Part shown: positions 36,887-47,800 of the stretch, piece after piece
Layout of the letters: every line of letters starts with the position of its first letter
How positions within the stretch are numbered: position 1 is the first letter of the stretch
DNA from: Galerina marginata
Lineage: Eukaryota > Basidiomycota > Agaricomycetes > Agaricales > Galerinaceae
Direction: 5' to 3'
Length of the DNA: 64,000 nt
Assembly: GCA_023014335.1 (NCBI GenBank)
Contig: JAECYW010000007.1
Location: forward strand, 248,001-312,000
The notes under the pieces: model-generated
Database searches by the model: none
What the model was told of the DNA's origin: nothing
What the model saw: only the letters and a program-made list of their open reading frames with translations
Position numbers and translations under genes: made by a program

Positions 36887-37731
36887 AAATTCCTAAAACG
36901 GAAGTTCACCGTCAGGTGCCTCTACGGACGACACTGAGCGGTCTTCACACGTTGGGGGAAATTGAGCTATCAACAAGGCGGGTCTACGTAGGGCATCAAA
37001 GACTCAAAGATGTGGTATTGGTAAATATTAGATGACATATGAACTACGCCGCATCAAAAACTTCGCGAATGCCGAACTCACGTCGACGACGTTGTTGCGC
37101 AGCCTCTCGAGGTTATGTATCTCAACGCATTCACGCCGTCGCAGAACTTGAATACCACCCCCCAGTACCTGCGCGAGCCCGCCACATGCCGCCGAGGACC
37201 AGTAGGTCACGTTGGTGGCAAAGAGGCGAGTAACGGATAGGAGAACTTGCTGGGACGTAGTTGACGGTCAACAAGAGGCTCTGAGCTCATGGGAGGCTAC
37301 TGTCTCGGTGCGCATAAATGTTGGCTTGGGCGCGGGGAGAGCCTGAGGAGGGCGGAGGAGACGTTCCGCGAGCGAGAAGGCGAGGAGAGAGGGCTCGGGG
37401 GGCTGTAGGGCTGCCTCCCCTGTGCAGGAGCGTCGAGTTGGAGGAGTCCCGGCGGTGTTTAGGGCAGTCGAACCGCGGGTCGAGGGAATCGAACTGCGCG
37501 CTGCGCGGGATAGGCGTCGTTGAAGGGCAGTACGTGGGCGGTGGGGAGGCTGACAGACTTACTCGCCGTCCTTTGCTCGTCATCCTATCATGTTTTCATT
37601 CTGTTCGTCCCTCAACTACTCCTCGCACGTTCTTCGACAGGATGGCGCCGTCGTTGTCCTGCGACAGAGGTGGACAGAGGTGGGCTGTTGACTGAGGGTT
37701 GTGCGCTGGTGAGCGTTGGCAGTAGAAGCCC

Positions 37732-37793
37732 CGATCATTCGCCGATTCGTCGAATCGCCGAACTGGCGAAATTTCCAGGACCCAGATGCCCTC
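37732..37793 (-). repeat. Right terminal inverted repeat
   Basis: Reverse-complement partner of 36833-36886, 62 bases, with an 8-base duplication-like insertion (a second TCGNCGAA unit) relative to the left copy. Outer six bases differ between the two ends, which suggests an old insertion. Confidence 0.6.
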
Positions 37794-37801
37794 GGGCGTT
37801 G
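37794..37801. repeat. Right target-site duplication (GGGCGTTG)
   Basis: Direct copy of 36825-36832 immediately outside the right inverted end. Confidence 0.55.
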
Positions 37802-37953
37802 GGCCTGACTTGGATTTCCCCCAACCTTCACTCACCTCCCTCGAAGAGGGCTATTCGACAAGGGAATGCGCATCCCCCCTTTGTAAATACACGAAACGAC
37901 ATACAATCCTACGCAAGCCTTTTGTCTCTGGGACGCAGTCGATAATTACCCAA

Positions 37954-38600
37954 ATGCCGATGTCACCAGCTCATGAGGTGGACACAGAATACCTCGTCCG
38001 ACAAGCTATGAGCACAGGCTACCAATGGTCTTCCCTGATCGTGCCCCCGATATATATTGCCTACATAATTGCAAGAAAAGGTCGGGGAGAAATTTCCCTT
38101 AATAGGGTTCTCCGAGCTACCTGGGTCGGTGGATTAGGTGGTGAGTGAACGTCAGCCGAAGTGCACGGCCCTATTGAAACACTCATTCACAGCTGCCGCT
38201 TTATCCGGAGGTGCAGCCTACGTACGATATGCATACTCGAATGAACAATCTGTGAGAGCTAAAAGAGTGGAAATAGCCTATGATGTATGCAGACTATATT
38301 TGTCGACGGCCATGCTCATCCTCATCCGTTGGAACAGGTTGATACCTTGCGACGAAACGATCATTCAACCATCGGAGGCATTCTAGGAGCTGTCCTCGCA
38401 CCTGCTCTCCTGTGGAAACGTACTGGCGTTGTTAATCGTACGTTTAAAGCTGAATGTGATCGTGCAGGTCCAGTTAATACGGCCAGCATACAGTTATCTT
38501 AGGAGGGGCTGGGCTGGGCAGCGCTATTGGCCTTTCAACTCACTACGCTAGGACAATATCTGGGGATCCTCCACCTAAAGTTGAACTGCCCTACTCATAA
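37954..38600 (+). CDS. Small membrane protein, fungal, unknown function
   Basis: ATG 37954 starts MPMSPAHEVDTEYLVRQAMS; exon 1 has the hydrophobic SSLIVPPIYIAYIIARKGRG and LNRVLRATWVGGLGG. Splicing gives AALSGGAAYVRYAYSNEQSV, then RRNDHSTIGGILGAVLAPAL joined to LILGGAGLGSAIGLSTHYAR, ending VELPYS at TAA 38598-38600. The glycine-rich hydrophobic segments look like three or four membrane helices. I have a sense of similar unnamed proteins in other fungi with the DHSTIG and GGAGLGSA motifs, but no function. Three introns with good ends. Its 5' leader lies beside the transposon-like element, whose right boundary is 152 bases upstream of the start. Confidence 0.7.
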
Positions 38601-39017
38601 ATTAATCGTGGTAATACATGAATTGCAGTCACTGAAAGGCATGCGCAATCCTGGTCAAAATAGCCTCCTGTTGGCCCATATCCTGGTGGTTCATTCCAAT
38701 ATTTTCTGGTAATCCTCTAAAAACTGCTGTTGTGACAGTACATATGTCCAAAACGTCATGTTAGAATGAGTACTTTCCTGCATCATACAAAAATTGTTCC
38801 ATTTTGAAGCGTGATAGACAGGTCTTTTTGTCCTCTGAATCTTTGGTCTGAATAACGAAATGGGGTATGTACTATGTATGCAAGCCATTCTCATCACTGC
38901 AAGGTGCTTTCAAGATCAAAATCAGTTCTAGTCATCATGATGACATTGGGATGGTCAAGGTTATGGAGCGCAAATGATTCACATAAATACGATGGACCCC
39001 AGGTTATCCTCCTACAC
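38601..39017. other. Intergenic region before the secreted epimerase gene
   Basis: 417 bases between two same-strand genes, AT-rich, no repeat or gene seen. It must hold the 3' end of one gene and the promoter of the next. Confidence 0.4.
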
Positions 39018-40634
39018 ATGGCTGTCTCTTGCACCATATTTCTCACTTTGATGTTGTTGTTGATGTTGATGTTGCCGGGCAAGGCGCAAGACAACGTCGG
39101 TGGTCCTCTCGAAGCATTTTACTGTTAAACCCTAAATGAAAGATTCGTACAGGCATTTACACCGATACATTTGGTAGCTCCCGATGCGTCACTGCGCGCT
39201 ACGTTCATCTCTTTTGGCGCTACCACAACCAATTTCTGGGCCATGGACAAAGTCAGTCATATGCGAACTCCACGGTTACCACTGAACACACTTTCATAGA
39301 ATGGCGTTTTTCGAAATATTATTCTCGGGTTTGATGACCCGGTATGTTGGTGCTCCCGTTTGCCCAGAACTCGTGTAGATTGTGGTCAAGACATTGTACC
39401 AAAGCCTCGCGGACGCTTATTTCGGCCCCGTTATTGGCAGGTAAACGTGGGCTCAAGTTTCCGATGTACCCCTTCTTAACACTCTTTCAGATATGCTAAC
39501 AGGATCAGGAATGGGACATTCACTATTCCAATCAGTAAAAATGCATCTGGCATGAACAAGTTCTTCATTCCACGAAATCAAGGTGGATAGTCGATTTCTG
39601 CATCAAATTTGTACGATTTATAACCCATCCGGCAGCAAACAATACATTGCACAGCGGTATTGACGGCTTCGGTCGTCGCGTCTGGAATGCATCCAATGTA
39701 TCATCCAATTCCATGACATCACTCTCACAGATCTTGCTGCCAGTAACAACCAAGGGTTTCCTGGCACTGTTCTGACCACGGTCTATATTATATTGTTTGA
39801 GAGGATGAAGTGGCATAACAGACTCCTTTCTAGGTCATATACACACTTCAACGCCACTCGACATGGAAAATCAGCATCCATGCAACTGCGTCTGCTAAGA
39901 CCCCTATTATGCTAACCGGTCACCACTATTGGAATCTCGAAGCCTATCAAGAGTCTCAGGACTTAATTGGCCACTTCTCAAAGTTCAAGGCGTCAAAGTT
40001 TGTTGCGACGGACGGGAATCTAATACCTACGCGACAGTTGTCCCATGTGAGTGAAACACCGATGAACTTCAAAGAAGCGAAGTCCATCGGTACAAGTATA
40101 CCAGCAACTGCCGAGGCGCAATTTTGCGGAACTGGTGAGCCTTATTACCCTTGCAATGTCGTCGTTTGCCTAACGGCAACTCTATTCAGGTTGCGTCGGC
40201 TATGATAACTGTTGGCTTTTCGACGCTGTCGATGACAAGAGAGCAGCCTTCTCTGCGTGGAGCGTCAATTCAGGAATTAAGTCCGTATGCATTGTTTGAC
40301 TTATTTATTACACGTTGATTTAACCATTCTTTGGTAAGCTTGATATCCTCACCAATCAGCCTGCACTTCAGGTAGGGTTTCCAGTACTCCTGATTGCAGG
40401 AGGCACACCTAATAGTCCAGACAGATGTTTTCATGCACCGCCGCGTCTATTCCTCGAAAAACAACCCAAGGAGGTCCAGGGGCCATATACACTGATCATT
40501 CCTGCATTGCAATAGAAATAGAGAGTGTCATAGACGCTATTAACAACCCGGAGTTCGGTGTTGACCAAATTTATGACCCAGGAAGGGCTTACGATTGGGA
40601 AGCATTTTACGTTTTTTCGAATATCCGCAACTAA
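39018..40634 (+). CDS. Secreted aldose 1-epimerase (galactose mutarotase)-like protein
   Basis: ATG 39018 gives a signal peptide, MAVSCTIFLTLMLLLMLMLP then GKAQD, ahead of the mutarotase fold. By splicing: HLVAPDASLRATFISFGATT, NGVFRNIILGFDDP, AYFGPVIGRYANRI (the family's GRyaNRI block), NNTLHSGIDGFGRRVWNAS with the catalytic-type histidine, then MLTGHHYWNLEAYQES with the second histidine, and near the end a PGAIYTDHSCIAIEIES block with the expected acidic residue. The rest, GVDQIYDPGRAYDWEAFYVF, is also typical. Family enzymes interconvert alpha and beta anomers of hexoses; an extracellular version suggests action on plant cell-wall sugars. About eight introns. The 5' exon join near 39084 is my least certain one. 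Confidence 0.8.
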
Positions 40635-40773
40635 ACAACAGTACTGCCACGACATTCTGAAAAGAGTTCATAGTATATTCATCACAGTGCAAAATGCAAC
40701 CTTTTTCCTCCTCTAATAAGTATTGGTGCATAATGGTCTCGCACAAGACGGCGCTCATTATTGACTCATAGTC

Positions 40774-43501
40774 TCATACATTATACTGTCGACCATCATC
40801 CGAAGCCTTTGCTTCATCCCTTAAACGGCCATCGACCTCCGGGGAAACCACTAGCAAATCTTCATCCTCTTTTGTAGAGATTTCCTTGCATTCGAAGCCT
40901 CTGCGAGCATTGACACCGTCAAATGCGTCCACTGGGCTCATATGCTCGGTCTCTGAGATCTTGAAATGATTTTGATAATGAAATTTGGAGCGAGCCCTGT
41001 GTATTGCCAAACTGGCGGCATGCTTCCACAGGTTAACCGCAGCGGCCTTATGGTCCCCTTTTGCAGCATCCTTGGCTTCTTCTTCCAGGTCATTGATAGT
41101 TGCGTTGGTTTTGTCACGCAGGAAGTGTAATTCATGGTTATCCTTCAGGCGAATCATCCTATTGACGAATTGGGAGCCTAAATTGTGTCAGACCTGGACC
41201 ACCAGCATTGTAGGAGGAGTCCTTTACCAAGAAGATATTTTCTAACAATGGTGCTCAACATTGCACCACATTCATCATCAAGAAGCACCTTGCCCCTTGA
41301 CAACGCAGTGAAGCCATCGTGCCCTTGAGCCATATATTCCCGAGTAACAATTTTATATGTTCTTCCCTGGGATTCTCTCTTCACTGGCTCTTCCTTGAAC
41401 TGCGGTGAGCGACCCTTCGTGCCTTGAGGCTGGACGACCAGTGTCAAGTGCCAAATGCCCAAGATGCGATTGCCTGGTTCTCTTTGGGAATCCCATGATA
41501 CACGAAAACCAGATAAAGTTGGAAACCGACTGTATGAAGTAATATATCAGCAGAGTTCATGCGTAACTAACAATGAAGAAATATAAACCCTTCTTGCGCA
41601 GGCCAAGTGCTGAGGGAACTTTCAAGGGCGTCCCATAATGCAGCACCGTCCACTTCGACGACAATAATCGGGTCTTCGAATGGCAATATTTCCAAGATAT
41701 CGCCAATCGTGACGAGCCCTGCAAAATTTTGTTTATGAGTGAGATCAGCAAGTAGAGCACCAATCTATACCTGGTCCGTACATCGAATCCCCTCTGAAAG
41801 TCCCGGCGCAGAAAAGTACACCGTCTGATCCTTCATTACCCCTCATGCACAAGGCGTCGTCATAGGCATGTCTAGCAATGTCAGCAAACCAGTTTGTCAC
41901 GGGGGACTTTTGCAATTAATTAATGTCACCTCACTGTCAGACAGGATTGAATGTACCTCTTGGACTCGAATATAAGAAGAACGGACGTCCAGTAACACTG
42001 CTGTCTTGCAGACAGGTGCTTTGAGTGCCGACGACACGGAGCCAAGAAGATCCTTCAACAGGTTTGTCATTGTTATCGACGATCTATATCCTGGTTCGAT
42101 GGTATGCCGTCTTCCTGTAACCATTGATCAATCATGATATAGGAAAAGTTGAAAGATGTTGAGACCTATGATTTCACTGATAACCATCCTTCTAACACTG
42201 TGTTTCGGGGTTGAGGTCAATCTAAGGCTTATTTCACTGAGTTCACGGAAATCGGAACCACTCTTGATGACCAAGACATCGCCGTTGTCAGATTCAGCTC
42301 CAAGGACTTCTCCCTCGATATTGAAGTTTTCCCATGAGGTAACACCTCTACCAACGAAGTAGATATGATCATGACCACCAAGGACGATGTCGACGCCGTG
42401 TTCTGAAATTATGGGGAGTGATTCCTGAGCTGAGGGGGACAACGCAAGAAGTTCTTTGGCAAGCTTGATGTCCTTTAATGCCAAAGTCAGTCATTGGTGC
42501 TCAAAAACCAGGCATCTATCTGACATTGGGTAATCTGACAGGGAGTCTGTCAGCCTAGAAAGCAAGATAAAAGACAAAGCGGCCTGCCGAGAATGAGTTA
42601 ATGCGATGACAAGGTCGCAACGATGCTCTCCGTTTGGGTCGCGGAGGATCCTAGATAGCTCAAGCCCAGTTTCTTTCATGGGTTTATACACAAACTCAGG
42701 TGGCCAGGAAGAAACGGTTGCAATCCACTCTCTGGGTAACGAACAGCTATAATTCCCAATGACACGGGAAGGGGTAAAAACTCACTTTTCTACGAGACCT
42801 ATGAATCCGATACGGACGCCAGCCTTCTCAATAACGCGGTATTCATGCAGGTGTCCAGGAACGCGAGAGGTAGTGGTATCCACAATATTGCTCAAAAGCC
42901 AGGGCTATTCATTCTTGGGCCTCAGAAAGTTGGTGCAACTGAAATGTACACGCACAAAGTTGGTATCATCAATGATTTTAGCAAGATGAGGGTATCCTGA
43001 CGAGGTCACTGGTTAGAAGTCGACTAAGTCAAGAGTGATTGTTGCACAAGTGCAGTTACCGAAATCAAAATCATGATTGCCTAGAATCGCATAGATTCGG
43101 CGGGACAAGCCAGGAACATTTAATTTTAATGAACAATTGACGCGATTTATTCACGAACCAGTGACTGAGACATCTATTCCTAGTTCATTTAATACAGGAA
43201 CCTAATTTGTGCAGTTCGTTTGGAGAATCAGGACGACGAACAATCCGGGGGTTGCAGAACTCGCCATATGACTCCCACGAGTAACAGAACTCTCCACAGA
43301 TGGAGAAAAGACGTCTCCAGAGAAGAGAAGTAAACCATCCCTCTTTCCATCAGGTCGATGCGTCCATTGACTTCGAAGGTCGTCCGCTAGAGCTGCAAAT
43401 TGGGTGACATCTATGGTCGCCGAGCTCTTTGGTGCGACCTTCTGTGGGGTGACACGGTATACGTCGTTGAAGTGTAGGATTGGCAGCGTAATGGAAGCCA
43501 T
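40774..43501 (-). CDS. 5'-nucleotidase / 2',3'-cyclic phosphodiesterase-type metallophosphatase
   Basis: ATG 43501 begins MASITLPILHFNDVYRVTPQ, lacking any signal peptide, so probably cytosolic. Metal-binding motifs of the calcineurin-like fold in order: HFNDVY; LLLFSGDVFSPS; ILGNHDFDFG (near 43080); VIALTHSR (near 42610); GVDIVLGGHDHIYFVGRG (near 42380). A C-terminal 5'-nucleotidase domain follows with VEVDGAALWDALESSLSTWP-type sequence and YKIVTREYMAQGHDGF near 41340. The last about 130 residues form a Lys/Glu-rich, helical extension. Two or more paralogues of this family are common in agaric genomes. Substrate unknown; family members act on nucleoside monophosphates or cyclic phosphates. 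Confidence 0.87.
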
Positions 43502-43953
43502 GGTCAAGGAATATCGAATGGATCAGTGATAAACTTGGTCAAATAGTCACCGAGTTCCGTCATCCCGCGAACAAACTTGGCACCCACGATCATGAGATAG
43601 ATCCCGTCCATCCCCTTCTTAACCGACTCCCGAATCCCATAGCCCAGGTATAAAGTATCCCAAGATGGCCATGCCCACGTCGCCTCCAACGCACCAGTTT
43701 GCAATACTTCGCCTACCTCGTTCTTTCGCATATCGGACAAGGCTCACCAAACAGCATGATGGGATTTGACCAGGGGCTGAAAACAGAAGGACGTGAAGGA
43801 GACGGTATTTATCGACAAGCGGCATTGGTACGCTTCCGCGCTTGAGATGCTATTGACGACGCTAATCTGTACTGAAGATCGCAGTTTCAGTGAATATTCA
43901 AATATATTATCGAGCCATGTCTGCAGATTTACTAAATCAGTGTCCAGACCACA
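43502..43953. promoter_or_regulatory. Intergenic/promoter region between the nucleotidase and cytochrome b561 genes
   Basis: About 450 bases between divergent starts; besides the open frame at 43504-43740 I see no other coding signal. Both promoters are presumably here, and the b561 gene may have an upstream exon in its right part (see that entry). Confidence 0.4.
43504..43740 (-). CDS. Possible small or partial CDS abutting the nucleotidase gene
   Basis: A 78-codon frame from ATG 43740 reads MSDMRKNEVGEVLQTG and PSWDTLYLGYGIRESVKKGM, then DGIYLMIVGAKFVRGMTE, ending FITDPFDIP with TGA at 43506-43504, two bases upstream of the nucleotidase ATG at 43501 in another frame. Composition looks protein-like, but I do not recognise a family and no intron joins it to upstream exons convincingly. 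It could be the last exon of a small gene, a long upstream frame in the 5' leader of the nucleotidase mRNA, or chance. Confidence 0.22.
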   Translation of the reverse strand: MSDMRKNEVGEVLQTGALEATWAWPSWDTLYLGYGIRESVKKGMDGIYLMIVGAKFVRGMTELGDYLTKFITDPFDIP

Positions 43954-44705
43954 ATGGGTGTTACCTGGACTGCAGTCCTAATGAACGCCCCAGCACAAGC
44001 AGGCTGGTTTGCGTGGCACCCTCCCCTCCAAACTCTAGCCATATTTCTATTTACTTTTGGTCTGTTTCAGTTGCAGCATTGGAAACCGAAAACTAAATCA
44101 TCGGCTTGAAGGGATTATCACTCTCCAGCCAACAAACCAGCCAAAGACCAAAGCTGCTGGCTTAGTACGACACCAAGTCGCAGTTTTCGTAGCTGGTTTC
44201 CCTCTAATTGTCTTGGGTACATTTGCTGTATTCTACAACAAGGTGCTACGCGAGGCTGATCACTTTACAACCTGGCACGGGGTGGGTTATCATCCCTTTC
44301 TTTCTGAACTGAGGTTTACGACTTATGTGCAGACTTTTGGAATTCTGTGCATGGTATGGTTGCTATTCCAGATCTTCTTAGGTGCAGGAAGTGTTTGGTT
44401 TGGCGGTGCTCTTTTTGGTGGTGGCATGCAGGCCAAGGCATTGTGGAAGTATCATAGGTGAGTCCAAGAAAGACATCGGTTGACTCGCTGACAACCTATC
44501 CTCAAGGCTTTCCGGATATATCTTGTTTTCCCTACTACTTTTCACCGTTAATCTCGGCGGGGCTTGGTCTAACTGGGGTGCCAAATACACCTTGTGGATT
44601 GTTCGATTTGTGGCATATACCATCGCACCTATGGTGGTGCTAGTAGGTGTTTATGCGCGTGTCAGGTTAGCTCAAATATCTATGCAAAACAATCCTGATC
44701 CATGA
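43954..44705 (+). CDS. Cytochrome b561-domain membrane protein
   Basis: ATG 43954 gives MGVTWTAVLMNAPAQAGWFA then WHPPLQTLAIFLFTFG; an intron of about 50 bases leads to IITLQPTNQPKTKAAGLVRH, then VFVAGFPLIVLGTFAVFYNK, TTWHG joined to TFGILCMVWLLFQIFLGAG, GGMQAKALWKYHR, LSGYILFSLLLFTVNLGGAW and APMVVLVGVYARVRLAQ. His residues in WHPP, VRHQ, TWHG and KYHR match the four heme-ligating histidines of b561 proteins. These move electrons across membranes, often to recycle ascorbate or to reduce iron (family knowledge). The start is uncertain: in related proteins another helix often precedes the first His; an upstream exon cannot be excluded. The stop lies 142 bases from the GEA stop. Confidence 0.8.
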
Positions 44706-44847
44706 TGCCTCACGACCAGGACTTCCAAAATGCAGTTCTTAAAACGTTGACAAGCTTCATCGATTGAGGAGCAATTTTGCTCTCAGGTGGAACCCGCTCA
44801 GTTATTGTACCAAATATGAAATTTTATTCTATCCTGCCATAAATTAA

Positions 44848-47800
44848 TTAATCCGTGTTCGACGGTGCAACAGTCGATGAAGGTATTGGGATGACTTCCG
44901 TGAGGAATCCTGGTAGGAAACGTTCCATCCGTTCATGGGTATTTAGCCACAATGTTTTTTGAAGTTCTTCTTCGTCTGACCCAGGAGGAACGAGAATTCC
45001 AACTGCGTTCATTACCAGGAGAACGTTCTTGAGAGATTCAGGGACCGCCTCGTACTGCAAGAGGCATTAATGTCCAATCCGAGATACAGATCGAAAGACA
45101 CACCAGTTGATCCCCTCGGTTGACATTCATCAGTCGGTCAAGGAGATCCAACACCTGAATCCAGAGCAGTCTGAAATCCGTCTTGACCCTGGTTTCTCGC
45201 AATTCCAGGTGCATGAAAACTTTACAAAGCAACGCGGATCCTCTGAGCCGTGTCTCCGCCATGCCTTGCGGGTCTTTTGAGGCGACTTGAGGTTTCAGGA
45301 GCTCATCCACAAGCGGGAACACCACACGGTTGAATACTTCTTCAACTTTCTTTTGTTCTGCGTCGTTAGTCATCGGAGAACCTAAAAGGATGCGCTGCAG
45401 ATGACTAATGGCATTGTGGCGAATTTCTCGAGTAGCGTTGACGGACTGACGACCAAGGACGATGAGTAAAGGTAAAGCCATATTTTTCCATGCTAGACAG
45501 AAAAATTAGAAAAATGATACAGATGGGAACGAATGGGATCCACCTTGGTTTTCATCAATCTGTGATGCCTGCAAGAATGACAATAGCTTTTTGTGCAGCA
45601 GTGGTAACAAATCGACAGCTTTTTTCCCCCGACCAATTATTGGCGAACTTCATACAAATAAAGTAAATACGAGAAAAACGAATGCTCTTGACAAAATAAG
45701 AACCTACTTGGAAGAAGATAAGGGCTCTGCACGGCGGCCTTTGTGTTGCTGCTGCTCTTGTAGCATGCCCGCGGAGGACGCAAAGTCGTCCAAAATAGTT
45801 AGCAAGCCAAAGAAGTTATCGAGGGACACTGCGTTGTTTGGTCCTTCGGCGGCTAGAGTCTCAATGAGATCAAAGGACATCCTCGCTGCTTCGGCATGGG
45901 GCATCGTGGAGCGTATTAGCGCGAACACAAGGTTCCATTCTGTTTGGGATCTGGAAGACACTGTCATTAGACTCGGTGGAAATTGGTGAACTAAAGCGTG
46001 TATACCGAATAATGTCTTTCTGCTTTTGGATCACCAAAATGAGTCCAGCAATCACTTGCTCTCCTACCAAATTTGAAATGGCAGGTGGCAAACCAGCCAG
46101 CAAATCGAATGCGACATACACTTGGTCTCTTAGCACGGGCTGGCTTTATGTGAGATAATTCGGACTAGATAGGGTCACCAGGCTTACATTCTGTGCCAAT
46201 ATTCGACATAGCCGCAAGAGACACACAATTGCTCTCTCGATCAATAGTATGCTGTACTGCGTGGAGGAGGAAAGAAGGGCGGACAGATGTTCAAACACAA
46301 TCGGCCTAGAAAACGTTTAGAATAGCGAAATAACAGAACGTGAACAAGTGCGCGAATTTACCATAACTCTTCGATATATTGAGGTGCCTGACTAGCAATG
46401 CTGACCATGATCTCTAATAGGAACACGGAAGCAGGATCGTAGGGTAGCTGAGGAGGCTGGTCGTCAATCGAAGGAATACCGTCGTCTGAGTAGATCTTAA
46501 GCTTCGTGACTGTTCTGTCGTGGGCAAGAGCCTCAAGAGCACGAATGGCCGCTACGAGTGCCTCAGGTTCAAGTTGACTATGCTCGTTGAAATGAATGGT
46601 CAATGCTAGGGAAAGAAACGCACTCACATGATCTGACTGTAAAGCTCGTCTAGTCGACAGGATGTAATACAGTCAATTGTTGAGAGTGTGTTCTCGACAT
46701 CGGCTTCTGTTGCATCGGTGACACTCATGTCGGAACTGTATGGCGTCATTAAGTAAGAAGACAAGGCAGACAAAAGTCCGCCGTCGCTTCGAACTTGCGA
46801 TTTTGAGGGCTGGCTTCCTCGAAGCGGGATCATGGTAACTCCGCCAAGGAAATCCTCCATTTGCAACATCCTCGTGGGCAGAAGGGAATGTAGGAATAGG
46901 TTCTGGAACATTTCAAAAATCTGCAACGTGGATGGTGAGAACAAACACATTAGAGGAATACAAGAATGGTACCTGCGTCCATCCTTCTCTTAATGCATTG
47001 CCGTTGCCGTTGACAATGTTGAAGAGCACAACGGCGGCAAGCTGTCCTCTGAAATTCGTTCCAAACTCCACTGACAACCTGGAAACGGTCACAGATTGCC
47101 CTTCGACGTCAATTACAGGGTAAACAGGGACATGTGTTGGCAGAGAATCCGATAATAAGCTGGTCGCCTGGGAGAGTGATACAACCACGAAATCGAATAC
47201 ATCAGGCAAATGGAAATGACCTGCAAGGGTTGCACATTGTCGAAAGCCTGCTATCGCGCGTTGAATGATATAATCATCTTCGAAACTGATGAACGCATAT
47301 GCAATTGCAGATATGACGGGTCTCCAAACTGTTTTGAACATTTCGAGATCGAAGGCGGACGTGTTGCAGACCATGTATTCCCCTGCATAATGTATGTCAT
47401 TAATGAGGTAGGAATAAGAAAAGGGCAAGAATATGAACCTGTCTGGCGCGAACGGGCGAGCAGTTCTTTCCAGGCATATTCGAACCCGAGTTGTCCAGTG
47501 TGTTCCTCGGGCATAATAATCTCTCGTTTTCGGATAGAATCATAAATGCTTTGCTGTCGAGGTATTGCAACTCAAAACATGTTCATCCCATAGAAAAGAT
47601 ACTGCAGTCTTACCAGGAACTCTGCGGAGAAGTCAGATCCGTCATTCACTCCTCTAAGATTTCGCTTGTAGTCATCAATCGTCATCCTTTTCTAATGGAA
47701 ATGTTAGCAGTGTATCTCAGGAGATGACATCTACACTGACTCTAATCTGTGGATTGTGCTGATCGGTATTGAGCATTATTATAGAATATGCAAGCACATG

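Larger units (their letters stand above)
36833..37793. mobile_element. Non-autonomous DNA-transposon-like element with long inverted ends
   Basis: A 961-base segment with imperfect terminal inverted repeats (36833-36886 and 37732-37793) and identical 8-base direct repeats just outside both ends. The interior has no transposase; open frames there are short, G+C-rich and unlike any family I know. Base composition in 37320-37560 is clearly richer in G+C than flanking genes. Inverted ends plus a target-site duplication define a cut-and-paste element, here a MITE-like deletion derivative. The 8-base duplication suits hAT or P-type elements; the end length of more than 50 bases is more like Mutator-type elements, so I do not assign a superfamily. 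It sits in the gap between the epimerase gene and the small membrane-protein gene. Confidence 0.6.

Noticed and set aside
37018..37260. Search for CRISPR-like or tandem repeats
   Set aside because: No regular spacer-repeat pattern was seen here or elsewhere; the organism is a eukaryote.
37318..37945. Several long open frames (125 and 141 codons) on both strands in G+C-rich DNA
   Set aside because: They lie inside or at the edge of the transposon-like element, overlap each other in several frames, and have no recognisable motif. High G+C makes stop codons rare, so open frames are expected by chance.
39891..40000. Unusual exon joins in the mutarotase gene (39750-39900)
   Set aside because: The frames VYYIV and TPFY meet at plausible introns; the intron boundaries are uncertain but there is no proof of frameshift or pseudogene.
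43714..43981. Possible missing N-terminal exon of the b561 gene (frames beginning at 43793 and 43890)
   Set aside because: I could not splice any upstream frame to ATG 43954 with good GT/AG ends while keeping the family's first helix; the uncertainty is noted in the b561 entry.
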